Positions 33,165-42,076 of a stretch of DNA of 64,000 bases are shown here, in pieces. Under the pieces are notes generated by a model. It ran no database searches. It saw only the letters and a list, made by a program, of their open reading frames with translations, and had not been told where the DNA came from. Both the position numbers and the translations under genes were made by a program. The stretch is from Qipengyuania sp. YIM B01966. Lineage in GTDB: Bacteria; Pseudomonadota; Alphaproteobacteria; Sphingomonadales; Sphingomonadaceae. Every line of letters begins with the position of its first letter. Positions within the stretch are counted from its first letter, which is position 1. Where the stretch lies: positions 62,001-126,000 of the forward strand of contig NZ_JADMNM010000006.1 of NCBI RefSeq assembly GCF_016461955.1, given 5' to 3'.

Positions 33165-33426
33165 TCTGCCGCCGGCGGCAACGCTGCGGGCGCTGGCCTA
33201 CGCCGAGGGACGGCTGGCCGTTCGGGTGACACCGGGCGCGCGCAGCGAATCGCTGGCGATTATTGACGGGCAACTTCACGCCAAGGTTCGTGCTCGGCCG
33301 ACTGACGGGGCGGCGAACAGAGCGGTGATCGCCCTGCTCGCCGCCGCGCTTGAGATGCCGCCGTCGCAGCTCAGCCTGCTGCGCGGCGACACCGCCCGCA
33401 ACAAGCTGATCCGGATCGCACCCTAG
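33145..33426 (+). CDS. DUF167 (YggU-like) family protein
   Basis: A 93-residue small alpha/beta protein. The signature is LAVRVTPGARSESLAI, VRARPTDGAANRAVI and LLRGDTARNKLIRI, all characteristic of DUF167. The biological role is unknown. It starts inside the carbonic anhydrase gene (20-base overlap). Its TAG stop shares a CTAG palindrome with the convergent pirin gene. Confidence 0.88.
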   Translation: MARPKADLPPAATLRALAYAEGRLAVRVTPGARSESLAIIDGQLHAKVRARPTDGAANRAVIALLAAALEMPPSQLSLLRGDTARNKLIRIAP

Positions 33427-34286
33427 GCAGCGACCGCGCCGAACCGACCGGCTTGATAATCGGCGAAGGCCTGACGGATTTCGTCGGCGCTGTTCATCAC
33501 GAACGGCCCGTGGCCAACGACCGGCTCGTCAATCGGTTCGCCCGTCATCACCAGCAGCATGACGTCGCCATTGGTAACAACCGGCGCGCCCTCGCCCGCG
33601 CGCGACAGGCGCGCGATTTCGCCCGCACCGATATCGCACCCGGCGATTGTCGCATGGCCGGCCAGCACTGCGACCAGGGTAGTGTGTCCGTCCGGCACGG
33701 GAAGCAGCGCCTCGGCGCCTGCGGGCAGACGGACATCCCACAGATTAACCGGGGTGAAGGTCGCCGCAGGACCGGCGACGCCATCGAAATGCCCGGCAAT
33801 TATCCGCGCCGTGTCCCCGGCAAAGGGCGTTTCGGGAATCATATCGCGGGTGATCGCCTGATAACGCGGCGTGGTCAGCTTGTCGGCCGCGGGCAGATTG
33901 ACCCACAATTGCACCATGCGGAACGGCCCGCCGCTGCGGGCAAAGCCGGGGGCGTGATATTCCTCGTGGATCACGCCGGCCCCGGCCGTCATCCACTGCA
34001 CCTCGCCTGCGCCGATGGTCCCGCCGCCGCCAGCCGAATCGCGGTGGCTGACCGCACCGTCATAGACAATGGTCACGGTCTCGAAGCCGCGATGCGGATG
34101 CTGGCCCACGCCGCGCTGCTCGCCCTCTTCGGCCGGCTCAAAGGTCCACGGGCCGGCATAGTCGAAGAGCAGAAAGGGGCTGAGCGCAGCCGCATCGGCA
34201 TGATAACTGAACAGCGAGCGCACGGGAAAACCGTTGCCGACCCAGTGGCCGGCCTCGCTAGTGAGCAGAGCGTCGAAAGTCTTCAT
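33423..34286 (-). CDS. Pirin family protein
   Basis: A bicupin protein of 287 residues. The pirin metal site is seen as HPHRGFETVTIVYDG and, further on, AGAGVIHEE (three His and one Glu); FRMVQLWVNLP is the following conserved strand. Bacterial pirins include quercetin 2,3-dioxygenases and metabolic regulators, and the role here is open. It is convergent with DUF167. The 96-bp gap upstream presumably holds its promoter. Confidence 0.92.
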   Translation of the reverse strand: MKTFDALLTSEAGHWVGNGFPVRSLFSYHADAAALSPFLLFDYAGPWTFEPAEEGEQRGVGQHPHRGFETVTIVYDGAVSHRDSAGGGGTIGAGEVQWMTAGAGVIHEEYHAPGFARSGGPFRMVQLWVNLPAADKLTTPRYQAITRDMIPETPFAGDTARIIAGHFDGVAGPAATFTPVNLWDVRLPAGAEALLPVPDGHTTLVAVLAGHATIAGCDIGAGEIARLSRAGEGAPVVTNGDVMLLVMTGEPIDEPVVGHGPFVMNSADEIRQAFADYQAGRFGAVAA

Positions 34287-34382
34287 TGCTTGGTCCTCAG
34301 CGCCCGGCGAAGACCGGGTCCGTCGACCCTGAGATGGGGATCGCCAAGGCGCCAGACAACGGCGGCGCCGTCTCGGGCGACG

Positions 34383-35021
34383 TTAGCTCCTCGCTTCGAT
34401 CCGGGCGGCAGTGAGTGCGAGCAAGCCCGCCGCGACTGCGGCAAGCGCGGGGGCCGCCGATCCCAGCGCCTGCGTGGCCATCGCGCCCGCAACGGCGCCG
34501 CTGCCCAGCGACAGCCACAGCAGGCCGGCCGCCCGTGCGGCGCCGGTTTCGCGCCCGCCAATCCGGGCTGCAAGGCCTTGCCCCAGCCGCACCAGCGCGC
34601 CGGTCATGTAGGTGACCCCGACGGCCACCTCTCCATCCCGGCGGAAGGCATTGTTGAGCGCGCCCATCGCCAGCACCATTGTGCCTGCAAGGAGCGCGGC
34701 CGAACCCATCGCGGCACCCGTCGCGGCGATAATCAGGAGAGCGCAGACCAGGCTGAGGAGTGCGGTCTTGCGCCGCGCCGCTGCAAGGTCTGTGACAAGC
34801 GCGCCCGCGGCAACGCCGATGACAAAGCCCGCGATCAGCCCGGCCGGTACCCACGCGTTGCTTGGCTGCGCGACCAGATCGACCGCGAGCCGCGTCGTAT
34901 TCCCCGACATGAACGAGACGAAGTAGCCATTCGCCGCGAGAAAGCCGATTGCATCAGTATAACCGGCAAGGCCGGCCATGCCGAGTGCAAGCATCTGGCG
35001 CGGGCGGTCATAACGTAGCAC
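34383..35021 (-). CDS. YoaK family (DUF1275) membrane protein
   Basis: A 212-residue integral membrane protein with about six transmembrane segments. GLAGYTDAIGFLAANGYFVS and FMSGNTTRLAV are the DUF1275 signature, and the region FRRDGEVAVGVTYMTGALV is also conserved. The transported or sensed molecule is unknown. It lies just after a truncated globin gene on the same strand, nine bases away. Confidence 0.88.
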   Translation of the reverse strand: MLRYDRPRQMLALGMAGLAGYTDAIGFLAANGYFVSFMSGNTTRLAVDLVAQPSNAWVPAGLIAGFVIGVAAGALVTDLAAARRKTALLSLVCALLIIAATGAAMGSAALLAGTMVLAMGALNNAFRRDGEVAVGVTYMTGALVRLGQGLAARIGGRETGAARAAGLLWLSLGSGAVAGAMATQALGSAAPALAAVAAGLLALTAARIEARS

Positions 35022-35030
35022 CGCTGCGCT

Positions 35031-35429
35031 TTAACGCCGCACCATCGCCTGCGCCATCATGTCGAGCCGTTCGGCCATCGTCCGACCCAGCGCCTTGTCA
35101 GCCGGCCCTGCCTCCGCAATCGCGCGGGCCATGGCATCGCTCCATTGGCCGGCGGTCTTGGCCGTGACGCCAAGGCTGCGATGGTAACTCATCATGCATT
35201 TGCCCGGATTGGCCGCGAACCAGTCCTGTGATCCGCCGGCCCATGCACTGAGCCAGCCGGTGAGCGACGCGCGCATCGGGCCAAGGTCGGCTGCGTGCAT
35301 GGCCCGGAGTGCGCGATAGGTCGGCTCGGTATCCATCAGATCGTAGAATCGGTCGACAATCCGCGCGATTACCGCGGCGCCGCCCAGCGCGTCATAGGGG
35401 GTGGCTGGTTTGGCGATAGTCTGGGTCAT
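35031..35429 (-). CDS. Truncated hemoglobin (group II-like)
   Basis: A heme protein of 132 residues for binding O2 or NO. The truncated globin pattern is clear: YDALGGAAVIARIVDRFYDLM, LRAMHAADL, LSAWAGGSQDWF and SYHRSLGVT, where His is the proximal ligand. I start at the ATG giving MTQTIAKPATPYDALGG; upstream codons belong to the ligase gene's shadow. YoaK follows nine bases downstream. Confidence 0.85.
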   Translation of the reverse strand: MTQTIAKPATPYDALGGAAVIARIVDRFYDLMDTEPTYRALRAMHAADLGPMRASLTGWLSAWAGGSQDWFAANPGKCMMSYHRSLGVTAKTAGQWSDAMARAIAEAGPADKALGRTMAERLDMMAQAMVRR

Positions 35430-35479
35430 TGGATTACGATTAGGCGCGGCCGGGAACGATGGCGTTGATCTGGCGCAAG

Positions 35480-37075
35480 TCAGTCCTGCACCAAGGCGGC
35501 GAGCGCCGAAATGCGGTCGGCCTCGTGCACCGGCTTGTCCCAGCGGATGCGGTGGATGCGCGGGAAGCGCATGGCGAGGCCCGATTTGTGGCGCTTGCTG
35601 GCGTGAACCGAATCGAACGCCACCTCGAACACCAGGCTGCGATCGGTTTCGCGCACCGGGCCGAAGCGATTGACGGTGTGCCGGCGAACATGGCGGTCGA
35701 GCTTCTTCAGCTCCTCGTCGGTGAAGCCTGAGTAAGCCTTGCCCACGGGAAGCAACTCGGCGCCGGCATCCGGGTCGCCATTCCAGCAGCCGAATGTGTA
35801 ATCCGAATAGAAGCTGCTGCGTTTGCCGCTGCCACGCTGGGCATACATCAGCACGCAATCGATCAGCAGCGGGTCGCGCTTCCATTTATACCACAGCCCG
35901 GTGCGGCGGCCGGCGACATAGGGGCTGTCGCGGCGCTTGAGCATCACCCCCTCGATCGCCTCGTCGCGCGTGCGCCCGCGAATCTCGGCCAGCTCGGTGA
36001 AACTCCCTGCCGCGATCACCTGGCTGAGGTCGAAATGGCTTGCCGGCAGGCGGGTGACGAGCTGTTCGAGCCGCGCGCGGCGCGTGGTCCACGGCGCGGC
36101 GCGCAAGTCCTCGCCCTCGGCCAACAAGACGTCGTAGAGGCGCACGAAGGCCGGGTAATCGGCCAGCATGGCCTTCGACACGGTCTTGCGCCCCAACCGC
36201 TGTTGCAACGCGTTGAAGCTTGCCGCGCCGCCTTCCTCGCCACCCTGGTGGCTGCCGCGGACCAGCAACTCACCATCGAACACCGCCGGGAAGGGCAGGA
36301 GGTCGAGCAATTCGGGAAAGCTCGCCGAGATATCATCGCCCGATCGGGAGTAGACCCGGCTCTGATCACCCGCGCGGACCAGTTGCACCCGGATGCCGTC
36401 CCATTTCCACTCCGCCGCGTAATCGGCCAGATCGACCTCCAGTTCTTCCAGCGGGTGAGCCAGCATGAACGGGCGGAACGTGGGCAGATTGGCGATATCG
36501 GGCGGCGGCGCGCCGGCTGCTGCCCATGCGAACAGTTCCGCATAAGGCGGGGCGAGGCAATGCCAGTACTCTTCGACCTCTTCGACGCTGACGGCGAAGG
36601 CCTGCGCGAAAGCCACCTTGGCCAGCCGGCTGGAAATGCCGATCCGCATCGCGCCGGTCGCCAGCTTGAGCAGTGCGTAGCGCCCCGATGGATCGAGCCG
36701 GTCGAGCATGGCGGGCAATTCGGTGAGCACGCTCTTGCGGGTCATCGCCCCGAGCAGCGCCACCGCCTCCGACACGGTGGGCGGCGGACCAGCAGGGGCG
36801 AGAGGCGCGGGCCATAGCAGGCTGGCGGTTTCGGCCGTATCGCCGACGAAATCGCGGCTCAGCGTCCACAGCACCGGATCGACCCGCTCCATCAGGATCG
36901 TGCGAATGGTCGAGCTCTTCACCGCCGGGAAATCGAGCCCGTCGGTCAGCGCGGCGAGCGCCCAACCGCGATCGGGATCGGGCGTGGCGCGCAGATAGTC
37001 CGCGATCAGCCGCAATTTCTCGTTGCGGCTGCGAGTATAGACCAGCGCGTCGATCAGGGCGGCGAACTTCTCCAC
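35480..37075 (-). CDS. ATP-dependent DNA ligase (LigC/cisplatin-response type)
   Basis: Seals nicks in DNA using ATP. The 531 residues contain the N-terminal ligase domain, then the adenylation motif EWKWDGIRVQL with the nucleophilic lysine, RSGDDISASFPEL and FDGELLV, IEGVMLKRRDSPY and the C-terminal YKWKRD OB-fold motif. This ligase is known in proteobacteria as part of a damage-response set with Lhr helicase, PdeM and an exonuclease. It has a GTG start three bases after the exonuclease stop. Lhr and PdeM are not in the window. Confidence 0.92.
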   Translation of the reverse strand: MEKFAALIDALVYTRSRNEKLRLIADYLRATPDPDRGWALAALTDGLDFPAVKSSTIRTILMERVDPVLWTLSRDFVGDTAETASLLWPAPLAPAGPPPTVSEAVALLGAMTRKSVLTELPAMLDRLDPSGRYALLKLATGAMRIGISSRLAKVAFAQAFAVSVEEVEEYWHCLAPPYAELFAWAAAGAPPPDIANLPTFRPFMLAHPLEELEVDLADYAAEWKWDGIRVQLVRAGDQSRVYSRSGDDISASFPELLDLLPFPAVFDGELLVRGSHQGGEEGGAASFNALQQRLGRKTVSKAMLADYPAFVRLYDVLLAEGEDLRAAPWTTRRARLEQLVTRLPASHFDLSQVIAAGSFTELAEIRGRTRDEAIEGVMLKRRDSPYVAGRRTGLWYKWKRDPLLIDCVLMYAQRGSGKRSSFYSDYTFGCWNGDPDAGAELLPVGKAYSGFTDEELKKLDRHVRRHTVNRFGPVRETDRSLVFEVAFDSVHASKRHKSGLAMRFPRIHRIRWDKPVHEADRISALAALVQD

Positions 37076-37078
37076 CCG

Positions 37079-38122
37079 TTAATCGTCCTCGTCCTCATAC
37101 CCCACCAGCGCGAGCGCGCGGGCGCGGCGTTGGTGGAGTTCGTGCCAGCGGAGCAGCGCCTCCTCGCGGCCGTGGGTAATCCAGGTTTCGTACGGATTCA
37201 CCTCCTCGACGGTGGCGGTGAGCTCACCCCAATCGGCGTGGTCCGAGATGATCAGTGGCAGCTCGACATTGCGCTGCCGGGCGCGCTGGCGCACCCGCAT
37301 CCAGCCACTGGCCATGGCGGTGATCGGATCGGGCAGCCGGCGGCTCCAGCGGTCGTTGAGTGCCGAGGGCGGGCAGACCACCACATGGCCGCGCATCTGG
37401 TCCTTGGTGGCATCGGCCACCAGCCGCAGATCGCCCAGCGGTACGCCCAGCTCTTCATACAGCCGGCACATCCGCTCCATCGCGCCGTGGAGATAGATCG
37501 GCTGGTGATGCCCGGCGGCGCGCAATTCGGCGATCACCCGCTGCGCCTTGCCCAGCGCATAGGCGCCGACCAGCACGCAAGCGTCGGGATGATCGGCGAG
37601 TGCCTGGAGCAGCTTGCCGATTTCCTGTTCGATCGGCGGATGGGTGAACAGCGGCAGGCCGAAGGTCGCCTCGGTGATGAAGATATCGCACGGCGTCACT
37701 TCGAAGGGCGGGCAGGTCGGATCGGGCCGCCGTTTGTAATCACCGGTAATCACCACCCGTTCGCCAGCGTGCTCGAGCAGGATCTGCGCGCTGCCGAGCA
37801 CGTGCCCGGCAGGGATGAAGCTGGCCGTCACCCCGCCCGCCAGCGCCAGCGTCTCGCCATATTGCGCCGGCAGCGCGCCCTCGCGGGTGTTGTAGCGCAG
37901 ATCCATGATCGCCAGCGTTTCGGGCGTCGCCACCGTCTGGCCGTGCCCGCCGCGCGCATGGTCGGCATGGCCATGCGTGACCAGCGCGCGGTCAACGGGG
38001 CGCGAGGGATCGACCCAGCAATCGGCCGGCACGACATGAATGCCGTGCGGTTCGGCCCGGATCCAGGAAAATGGCGCGCTCACCGCCCGATAGCGCGGCG
38101 AGAGGGCGTTGGTTCCGCCCAC
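37079..38122 (-). CDS. Ligase-associated DNA exonuclease (MBL fold)
   Basis: A metallo-beta-lactamase/beta-CASP nuclease of about 347 residues. THGHADHARGG is the metal-binding motif, with GDYKRR and FITEATFG as later motifs and ISDHADWGEL near the end. It is the known partner of the LigC-type ligase. I use the GTG reading VGGTNALSPRYRAVSAPFSWI minus its last residue; another GTG 16 codons upstream would overlap clpA by 35 bases. The ligase follows three bases later, so the two are one transcript, perhaps with clpA upstream. Confidence 0.9.
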   Translation of the reverse strand: MGGTNALSPRYRAVSAPFSWIRAEPHGIHVVPADCWVDPSRPVDRALVTHGHADHARGGHGQTVATPETLAIMDLRYNTREGALPAQYGETLALAGGVTASFIPAGHVLGSAQILLEHAGERVVITGDYKRRPDPTCPPFEVTPCDIFITEATFGLPLFTHPPIEQEIGKLLQALADHPDACVLVGAYALGKAQRVIAELRAAGHHQPIYLHGAMERMCRLYEELGVPLGDLRLVADATKDQMRGHVVVCPPSALNDRWSRRLPDPITAMASGWMRVRQRARQRNVELPLIISDHADWGELTATVEEVNPYETWITHGREEALLRWHELHQRRARALALVGYEDEDD

Positions 38123-38135
38123 CGCGCCGCGCCTG

Positions 38136-40481
38136 TCAGTCCTGTCCGTCGGCGGCGCTGGCCTCTTCACCGTCCGCCGGCTCGGCCGCCGGCCTGCCGC
38201 GCAGCTTCTTGGGCTTGGGCGGGGCGGGGGTTATCTCGAAGGACGGCTTCCCATCCTTGACGCTTACCTGAACTTCGCCGCCTTCAGACAGTTTGCCGAA
38301 CAGCAATTCTTCGGCCAGCGGCTGCTTGATCCTTTCCTGGATCAGCCGCGCCATCGGCCGCGCACCATAAAGCTTGTCATAGCCCTTCTCGCCCAGCCAG
38401 TCGCGCGCTTCGCGGTCGAACTGGATGTGGACGTTTTGTTCGGCAAGCTGCAATTCGAGCTGCAGGATGAACTTGTCGACCACCCGCGCCACCGTCTCGC
38501 GACCGAGATAGGTGAACGGCACGATCGCATCGAGCCGGTTGCGGAATTCGGGGGTGAACATCTTTTTCACCGCTTCGTCCTGCGCGTCTTCCTTGCTGAC
38601 ATCGCCGAAGCCGATACCCTGCCGCGCCATGTCGGACGCGCCGGCATTGGTGGTCATGATCAGCACGACATTGCGGAAATCGACCGTCTTGCCGTGATGG
38701 TCGGTCAGCCGGCCATTATCCATCACCTGCAACAGGATGTTGAACAGGTCCGGGTGGGCCTTCTCGATCTCGTCGAGCAGCAGCACGCAATGCGGGTTCT
38801 GATCGACCGCATCGGTCAGCAGGCCGCCCTGATCGTAGCCGACATAGCCCGGCGGCGCGCCGATCAGCCGGCTGACCGAATGGCGCTCCATATATTCGCT
38901 CATGTCGAAGCGCTTGAGCTCAATCCCCATGATGCTGGCAAGCTGGCGCGCGACCTCGGTCTTGCCGACGCCGGTGGGGCCCGAAAACAGGAAGCTGCCG
39001 ATCGGCTTGTCGGGATCGCGCAGGCCCGCGCGGGACAGCTTCATCGCGGTGGCGAGTTTCTGCACCGCGGCATCCTGGCCGAACACCACCTGCTTGAGAT
39101 CGCGTTCGAGGTTTTCCAGCGCGCGCTTGTCGTCGCTCGACACCGATTTGGGCGGGATGCGCGCCATTGTCGCGATCACCTGCTCGATTTCGCGCGGAGT
39201 GATCTTCTTCTTGCGCCGCGCCGGCGGGACCAGCATCTGCATCGCGCCGACTTCGTCTATCACGTCGATCGCCTTGTCGGGCAGCTTGCGGTCGTTGATG
39301 TAGCGCGCCGACAGCTCCACCGCGGTCTTGATCGCGTCGGGGGTGTAGGTGACCTTGTGGTGCTCCTCGAACGCGCTGCGCAGGCCCTTGAGGATCTTGA
39401 CCGTGTCCTCGACCGTCGGTTCGTTGACGTCGATCTTCTGGAACCGGCGCAGCAGCGCGCGGTCCTTCTCGAAATGGTTGCGGAATTCCTTATAGGTGGT
39501 CGAACCGATGCAGCGGATTGCGCCCGATGACAGGGCGGGCTTGAGCAGGTTCGAAGCATCCATCGCCCCGCCGCTGGTGGCGCCGGCGCCGATCACGGTG
39601 TGAATCTCGTCGATAAACAGGACCGCGTCGGGCATGCCCTCCAGCTCGGTGACAACCTGCTTCAGCCGTTCCTCGAAATCGCCGCGATAGCGTGTGCCGG
39701 CGAGCAGCGCGCCCATGTCGAGCGAGTAGATCACCGCGTCCTGCAGCACTTCGGGCACCTCGCCCTCGACGATCTTGCGCGCCAGCCCTTCGGCAATGGC
39801 GGTCTTGCCAACGCCCGGATCGCCGACATAGAGCGGGTTGTTCTTGCTGCGGCGGCAGAGGATCTGGATCGTCCGGTCAACTTCCGGCCCGCGGCCGATC
39901 AGTGGATCAACCTTGCCGCTCTTGGCCTTCTCGTTGAGGTTGACGGTGAACTGGTCGAGCGCGGTTTCCTTCTTCGCCTCGCCCTTCTCGTCCGCCTTGG
40001 TGCCTTCGTCCGCGCCCTGCGGCGGGCGGGCGGCCTGAGCGCCGTTCTTGCCGATGCCGTGGCTGATGAAGCTGACCGCGTCGAGCCGGCTCATATCCTG
40101 CTGCTGGAGGAAATAGACCGCGTAGCTGTCGCGTTCGGAAAACAGCGCCACCAGCACATTGGCGCCGGTGACCGTATCCTTGCCCGAGGACTGGACATGG
40201 AGAATCGCGCGCTGGACCACCCGCTGGAACCCGGCGGTGGGCTGCGGATCGCTGCCGTCCTCGCCTTTCAGCGACTGATATTCCTGGTCGAGATATTGCG
40301 TAACCACCTCGGCCAGTTCCGCCAAGTCCACGCCGCAGGCGGTCATCACCTGCGCAGCATCCTCATCCTCGATCAGCGCCAGCAGGAGGTGCTCGAGCGT
40401 GGCATATTCGTGCCGCCGCTCGCTCGCCTGGTGGAGCGCATTGTGAAGCGTGGTTTCAAGGTTCGAGGCAAAAGAGGGCAT
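38136..40481 (-). CDS. clpA: ATP-dependent Clp protease ATPase subunit ClpA
   Basis: The unfoldase that feeds ClpP. The 781 residues begin with the Clp_N domain (MPSFASNLETTLHNAL), then AAA1 with Walker A GDPGVGKTAIAEG and AAA2 with Walker A GPTGVGKTEVARQ. The ClpP-binding loop lies near GIGFGD. I start at this ATG because it is the family N-terminus; seven more codons upstream are open but do not match. The C-terminus is acidic and alanine-rich. The ligase-associated exonuclease follows closely. Confidence 0.95.
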   Translation of the reverse strand: MPSFASNLETTLHNALHQASERRHEYATLEHLLLALIEDEDAAQVMTACGVDLAELAEVVTQYLDQEYQSLKGEDGSDPQPTAGFQRVVQRAILHVQSSGKDTVTGANVLVALFSERDSYAVYFLQQQDMSRLDAVSFISHGIGKNGAQAARPPQGADEGTKADEKGEAKKETALDQFTVNLNEKAKSGKVDPLIGRGPEVDRTIQILCRRSKNNPLYVGDPGVGKTAIAEGLARKIVEGEVPEVLQDAVIYSLDMGALLAGTRYRGDFEERLKQVVTELEGMPDAVLFIDEIHTVIGAGATSGGAMDASNLLKPALSSGAIRCIGSTTYKEFRNHFEKDRALLRRFQKIDVNEPTVEDTVKILKGLRSAFEEHHKVTYTPDAIKTAVELSARYINDRKLPDKAIDVIDEVGAMQMLVPPARRKKKITPREIEQVIATMARIPPKSVSSDDKRALENLERDLKQVVFGQDAAVQKLATAMKLSRAGLRDPDKPIGSFLFSGPTGVGKTEVARQLASIMGIELKRFDMSEYMERHSVSRLIGAPPGYVGYDQGGLLTDAVDQNPHCVLLLDEIEKAHPDLFNILLQVMDNGRLTDHHGKTVDFRNVVLIMTTNAGASDMARQGIGFGDVSKEDAQDEAVKKMFTPEFRNRLDAIVPFTYLGRETVARVVDKFILQLELQLAEQNVHIQFDREARDWLGEKGYDKLYGARPMARLIQERIKQPLAEELLFGKLSEGGEVQVSVKDGKPSFEITPAPPKPKKLRGRPAAEPADGEEASAADGQD

Positions 40482-40622
40482 GGGTGCGTCCGCTGGTGGC
40501 AATAGGAGGTGCCTGAGAGGAACCGGTGCGGCCGGTATGCCCGGCGGCGGGTGAATGGCGGCTGGCTGCCGTCACAAGGTGATATGGTGCCGCGCCCGGC
40601 AATTGCGAGGGCGCGCCCGCGT

Positions 40623-40826
40623 TCATCCGGGGGATTTTCCGAACAAAGCGGCAGCGGCGCTGAGGTGATCGCCCTTGGCCTGACGGTGCGCCGCCACGCG
40701 CGCGATCTCGGCTTCGAGCAGCGCCACGCGGGCATCGAGCTCGGCCAGCGAATAGGGTGACAGATCCTCAGCCGCGAGCCGGCTGGCGGCATCTCCGAAG
40801 GCGCGGGGGCGATCATCCTCGTCCAT
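40623..40826 (-). CDS. DUF1192 small protein
   Basis: A 67-residue protein (MDEDDRPRAFGDAASRLAAE) with a coiled-coil-like helix LAELDARVALLEAEIARV, as in DUF1192. The function is unknown. The gene lies downstream of nothing on its strand and diverges from a quinone oxidoreductase, an arrangement common in sphingomonads. The 141-bp gap between it and clpA holds no convincing gene. Confidence 0.7.
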   Translation of the reverse strand: MDEDDRPRAFGDAASRLAAEDLSPYSLAELDARVALLEAEIARVAAHRQAKGDHLSAAAALFGKSPG

Positions 40827-40952
40827 CGCTGGCAGCATCCGCCGGGCGGTGCTTGCTGTCAATGCCGCGCGCAGCTAGGGCGCGCATAACCACCGCTTTT
40901 GTCGCCGGCCCGCCAGAGGTCGGGGCATTGCGAAGGGAGCTTGGGGGCGCAG

Positions 40953-41966
40953 ATGGGGCAGGTTCCGATACCCGAGACGATGCGCGCAGCATCGTTCGAC
41001 GCGCCCGGCGGGCCAGAGGTGCTGCGGGTGGCGACGCTGCCCGTCCCGCGCCCCGGCCCGGGCGAAGTGCTGATCGCGGTCGATTATGCCGGGGTCAACC
41101 GGCCCGATTGCATCCAGCGCCGCGGGCTCTATCCCCCGCCGCCGGGCGCCTCGCCGCTGCTCGGGCTGGAGGTGGCGGGTGAGGTGGTCGCGCTGGGCGA
41201 AGGGGTCGATACGCTGTTCGTGGGCCAGCCCGTCTGCGCGCTGACGCCGGGCGGCGGCTATGCCGAATATTGCGTAGTCCACGCCGGCCATTGCCTCCCG
41301 GTCCCCGCGTCGATGGCGCTGTCCGAGGCGGCGGCGCTGCCTGAAACGCTGTTCACCGTCTGGCACAATGTGTTCGAGCGCGGCTGGGCGAGCGAGGGCG
41401 AGACGCTGCTGGTGCATGGCGGGACCAGCGGCATCGGGACGATGGCGACGATGCTCGCCAAGGCGTTCGGGCTGACGGTGATCGTGACCTGCGGCGACGA
41501 TGGCAAATGCGCTGCCGCGCTCGGTGTCGGGGCCGATCATGCGATCAATTACCGGACTCATGATTTCGTCGCCGAAGTGGCGGGGATCACCGAGGGGCGC
41601 GGGGTCAATCTGGTGCTCGACATGGTGTCGGGCGAATATGTTGCGCGCAATCTCGCCTGCCTTGCCGAAGATGGCCGCCATGTGACCATCGCGGTGCTCG
41701 GCGGGACGCGGGCGGAAATCGACATGGCGCTGGTCATGCGCCGCCGGCTGACGCTGACCGGATCGACGCTGCGGCCGCGCAGCGATGCCTTCAAGACCCT
41801 GCTGGCGGACGAAATCGCCGCCAATGCCTGGTCGCTGTTCGAAGACGGCACGCTGGCCCCGGTGATGGACCGGATCTATTCGCTCGACCAGGTGGCTGAG
41901 GCGCACCGGCGGATGGAAGCGGGTGAGCATATCGGCAAGATCGTGCTGCAGGTGCGCGGCGGATAG
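40953..41966 (+). CDS. NAD(P)H quinone oxidoreductase (PIG3-like MDR)
   Basis: A medium-chain dehydrogenase of 337 residues without structural zinc. PETMRAASFDAPGGPEVLRV and YAGVNRPDCIQRRGLYPPP are typical of the TP53I3/PIG3-like quinone reductases; LVHGGTSGIGTMATMLAKA is the nucleotide-binding loop. The ATG at MGQVPIPETMRAA is preceded by a GAAGGGAG site. It diverges from DUF1192. Pho-box-like repeats begin at the base after its stop. Confidence 0.9.
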   Translation: MGQVPIPETMRAASFDAPGGPEVLRVATLPVPRPGPGEVLIAVDYAGVNRPDCIQRRGLYPPPPGASPLLGLEVAGEVVALGEGVDTLFVGQPVCALTPGGGYAEYCVVHAGHCLPVPASMALSEAAALPETLFTVWHNVFERGWASEGETLLVHGGTSGIGTMATMLAKAFGLTVIVTCGDDGKCAAALGVGADHAINYRTHDFVAEVAGITEGRGVNLVLDMVSGEYVARNLACLAEDGRHVTIAVLGGTRAEIDMALVMRRRLTLTGSTLRPRSDAFKTLLADEIAANAWSLFEDGTLAPVMDRIYSLDQVAEAHRRMEAGEHIGKIVLQVRGG

Positions 41967-41984
41967 CTGTCATGGGCGGGTCAC
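41967..41984 (+). promoter_or_regulatory. Pho-box-like site 1 upstream of plcP
   Basis: CTGTCAT-N4-GGGTCAC has the 7-4-7 spacing of PhoB boxes (CTGTCAT-N4-CTGTCAT). The first half is perfect; the second matches four of seven. It lies immediately after the quinone oxidoreductase stop and 93 bases before the plcP start. Confidence 0.45.
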
Positions 41985-42007
41985 AAAGACCCATGCGCGT
42001 CACGCGG

Positions 42008-42025
42008 CTGTGAATCGCCTGTAAC
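42008..42025 (+). promoter_or_regulatory. Pho-box-like site 2 upstream of plcP
   Basis: CTGTGAA-N4-CTGTAAC has two CTGT cores exactly 11 bases apart, as in PhoB boxes, with five of seven matches in each half. It lies 52 bases before the plcP start. Confidence 0.5.
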
Positions 42026-42076
42026 ATTGGCATGCTAGGGCAGGCTCATCCGAGGCTGCCCGAAAGGCCACCGCCA

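Noticed and set aside
35430-35885. Upstream extension of the globin frame
   Set aside because: The translation there is a shadow of the DNA ligase gene in another frame. The globin homology begins at MTQTIAKPATPYDALGG.
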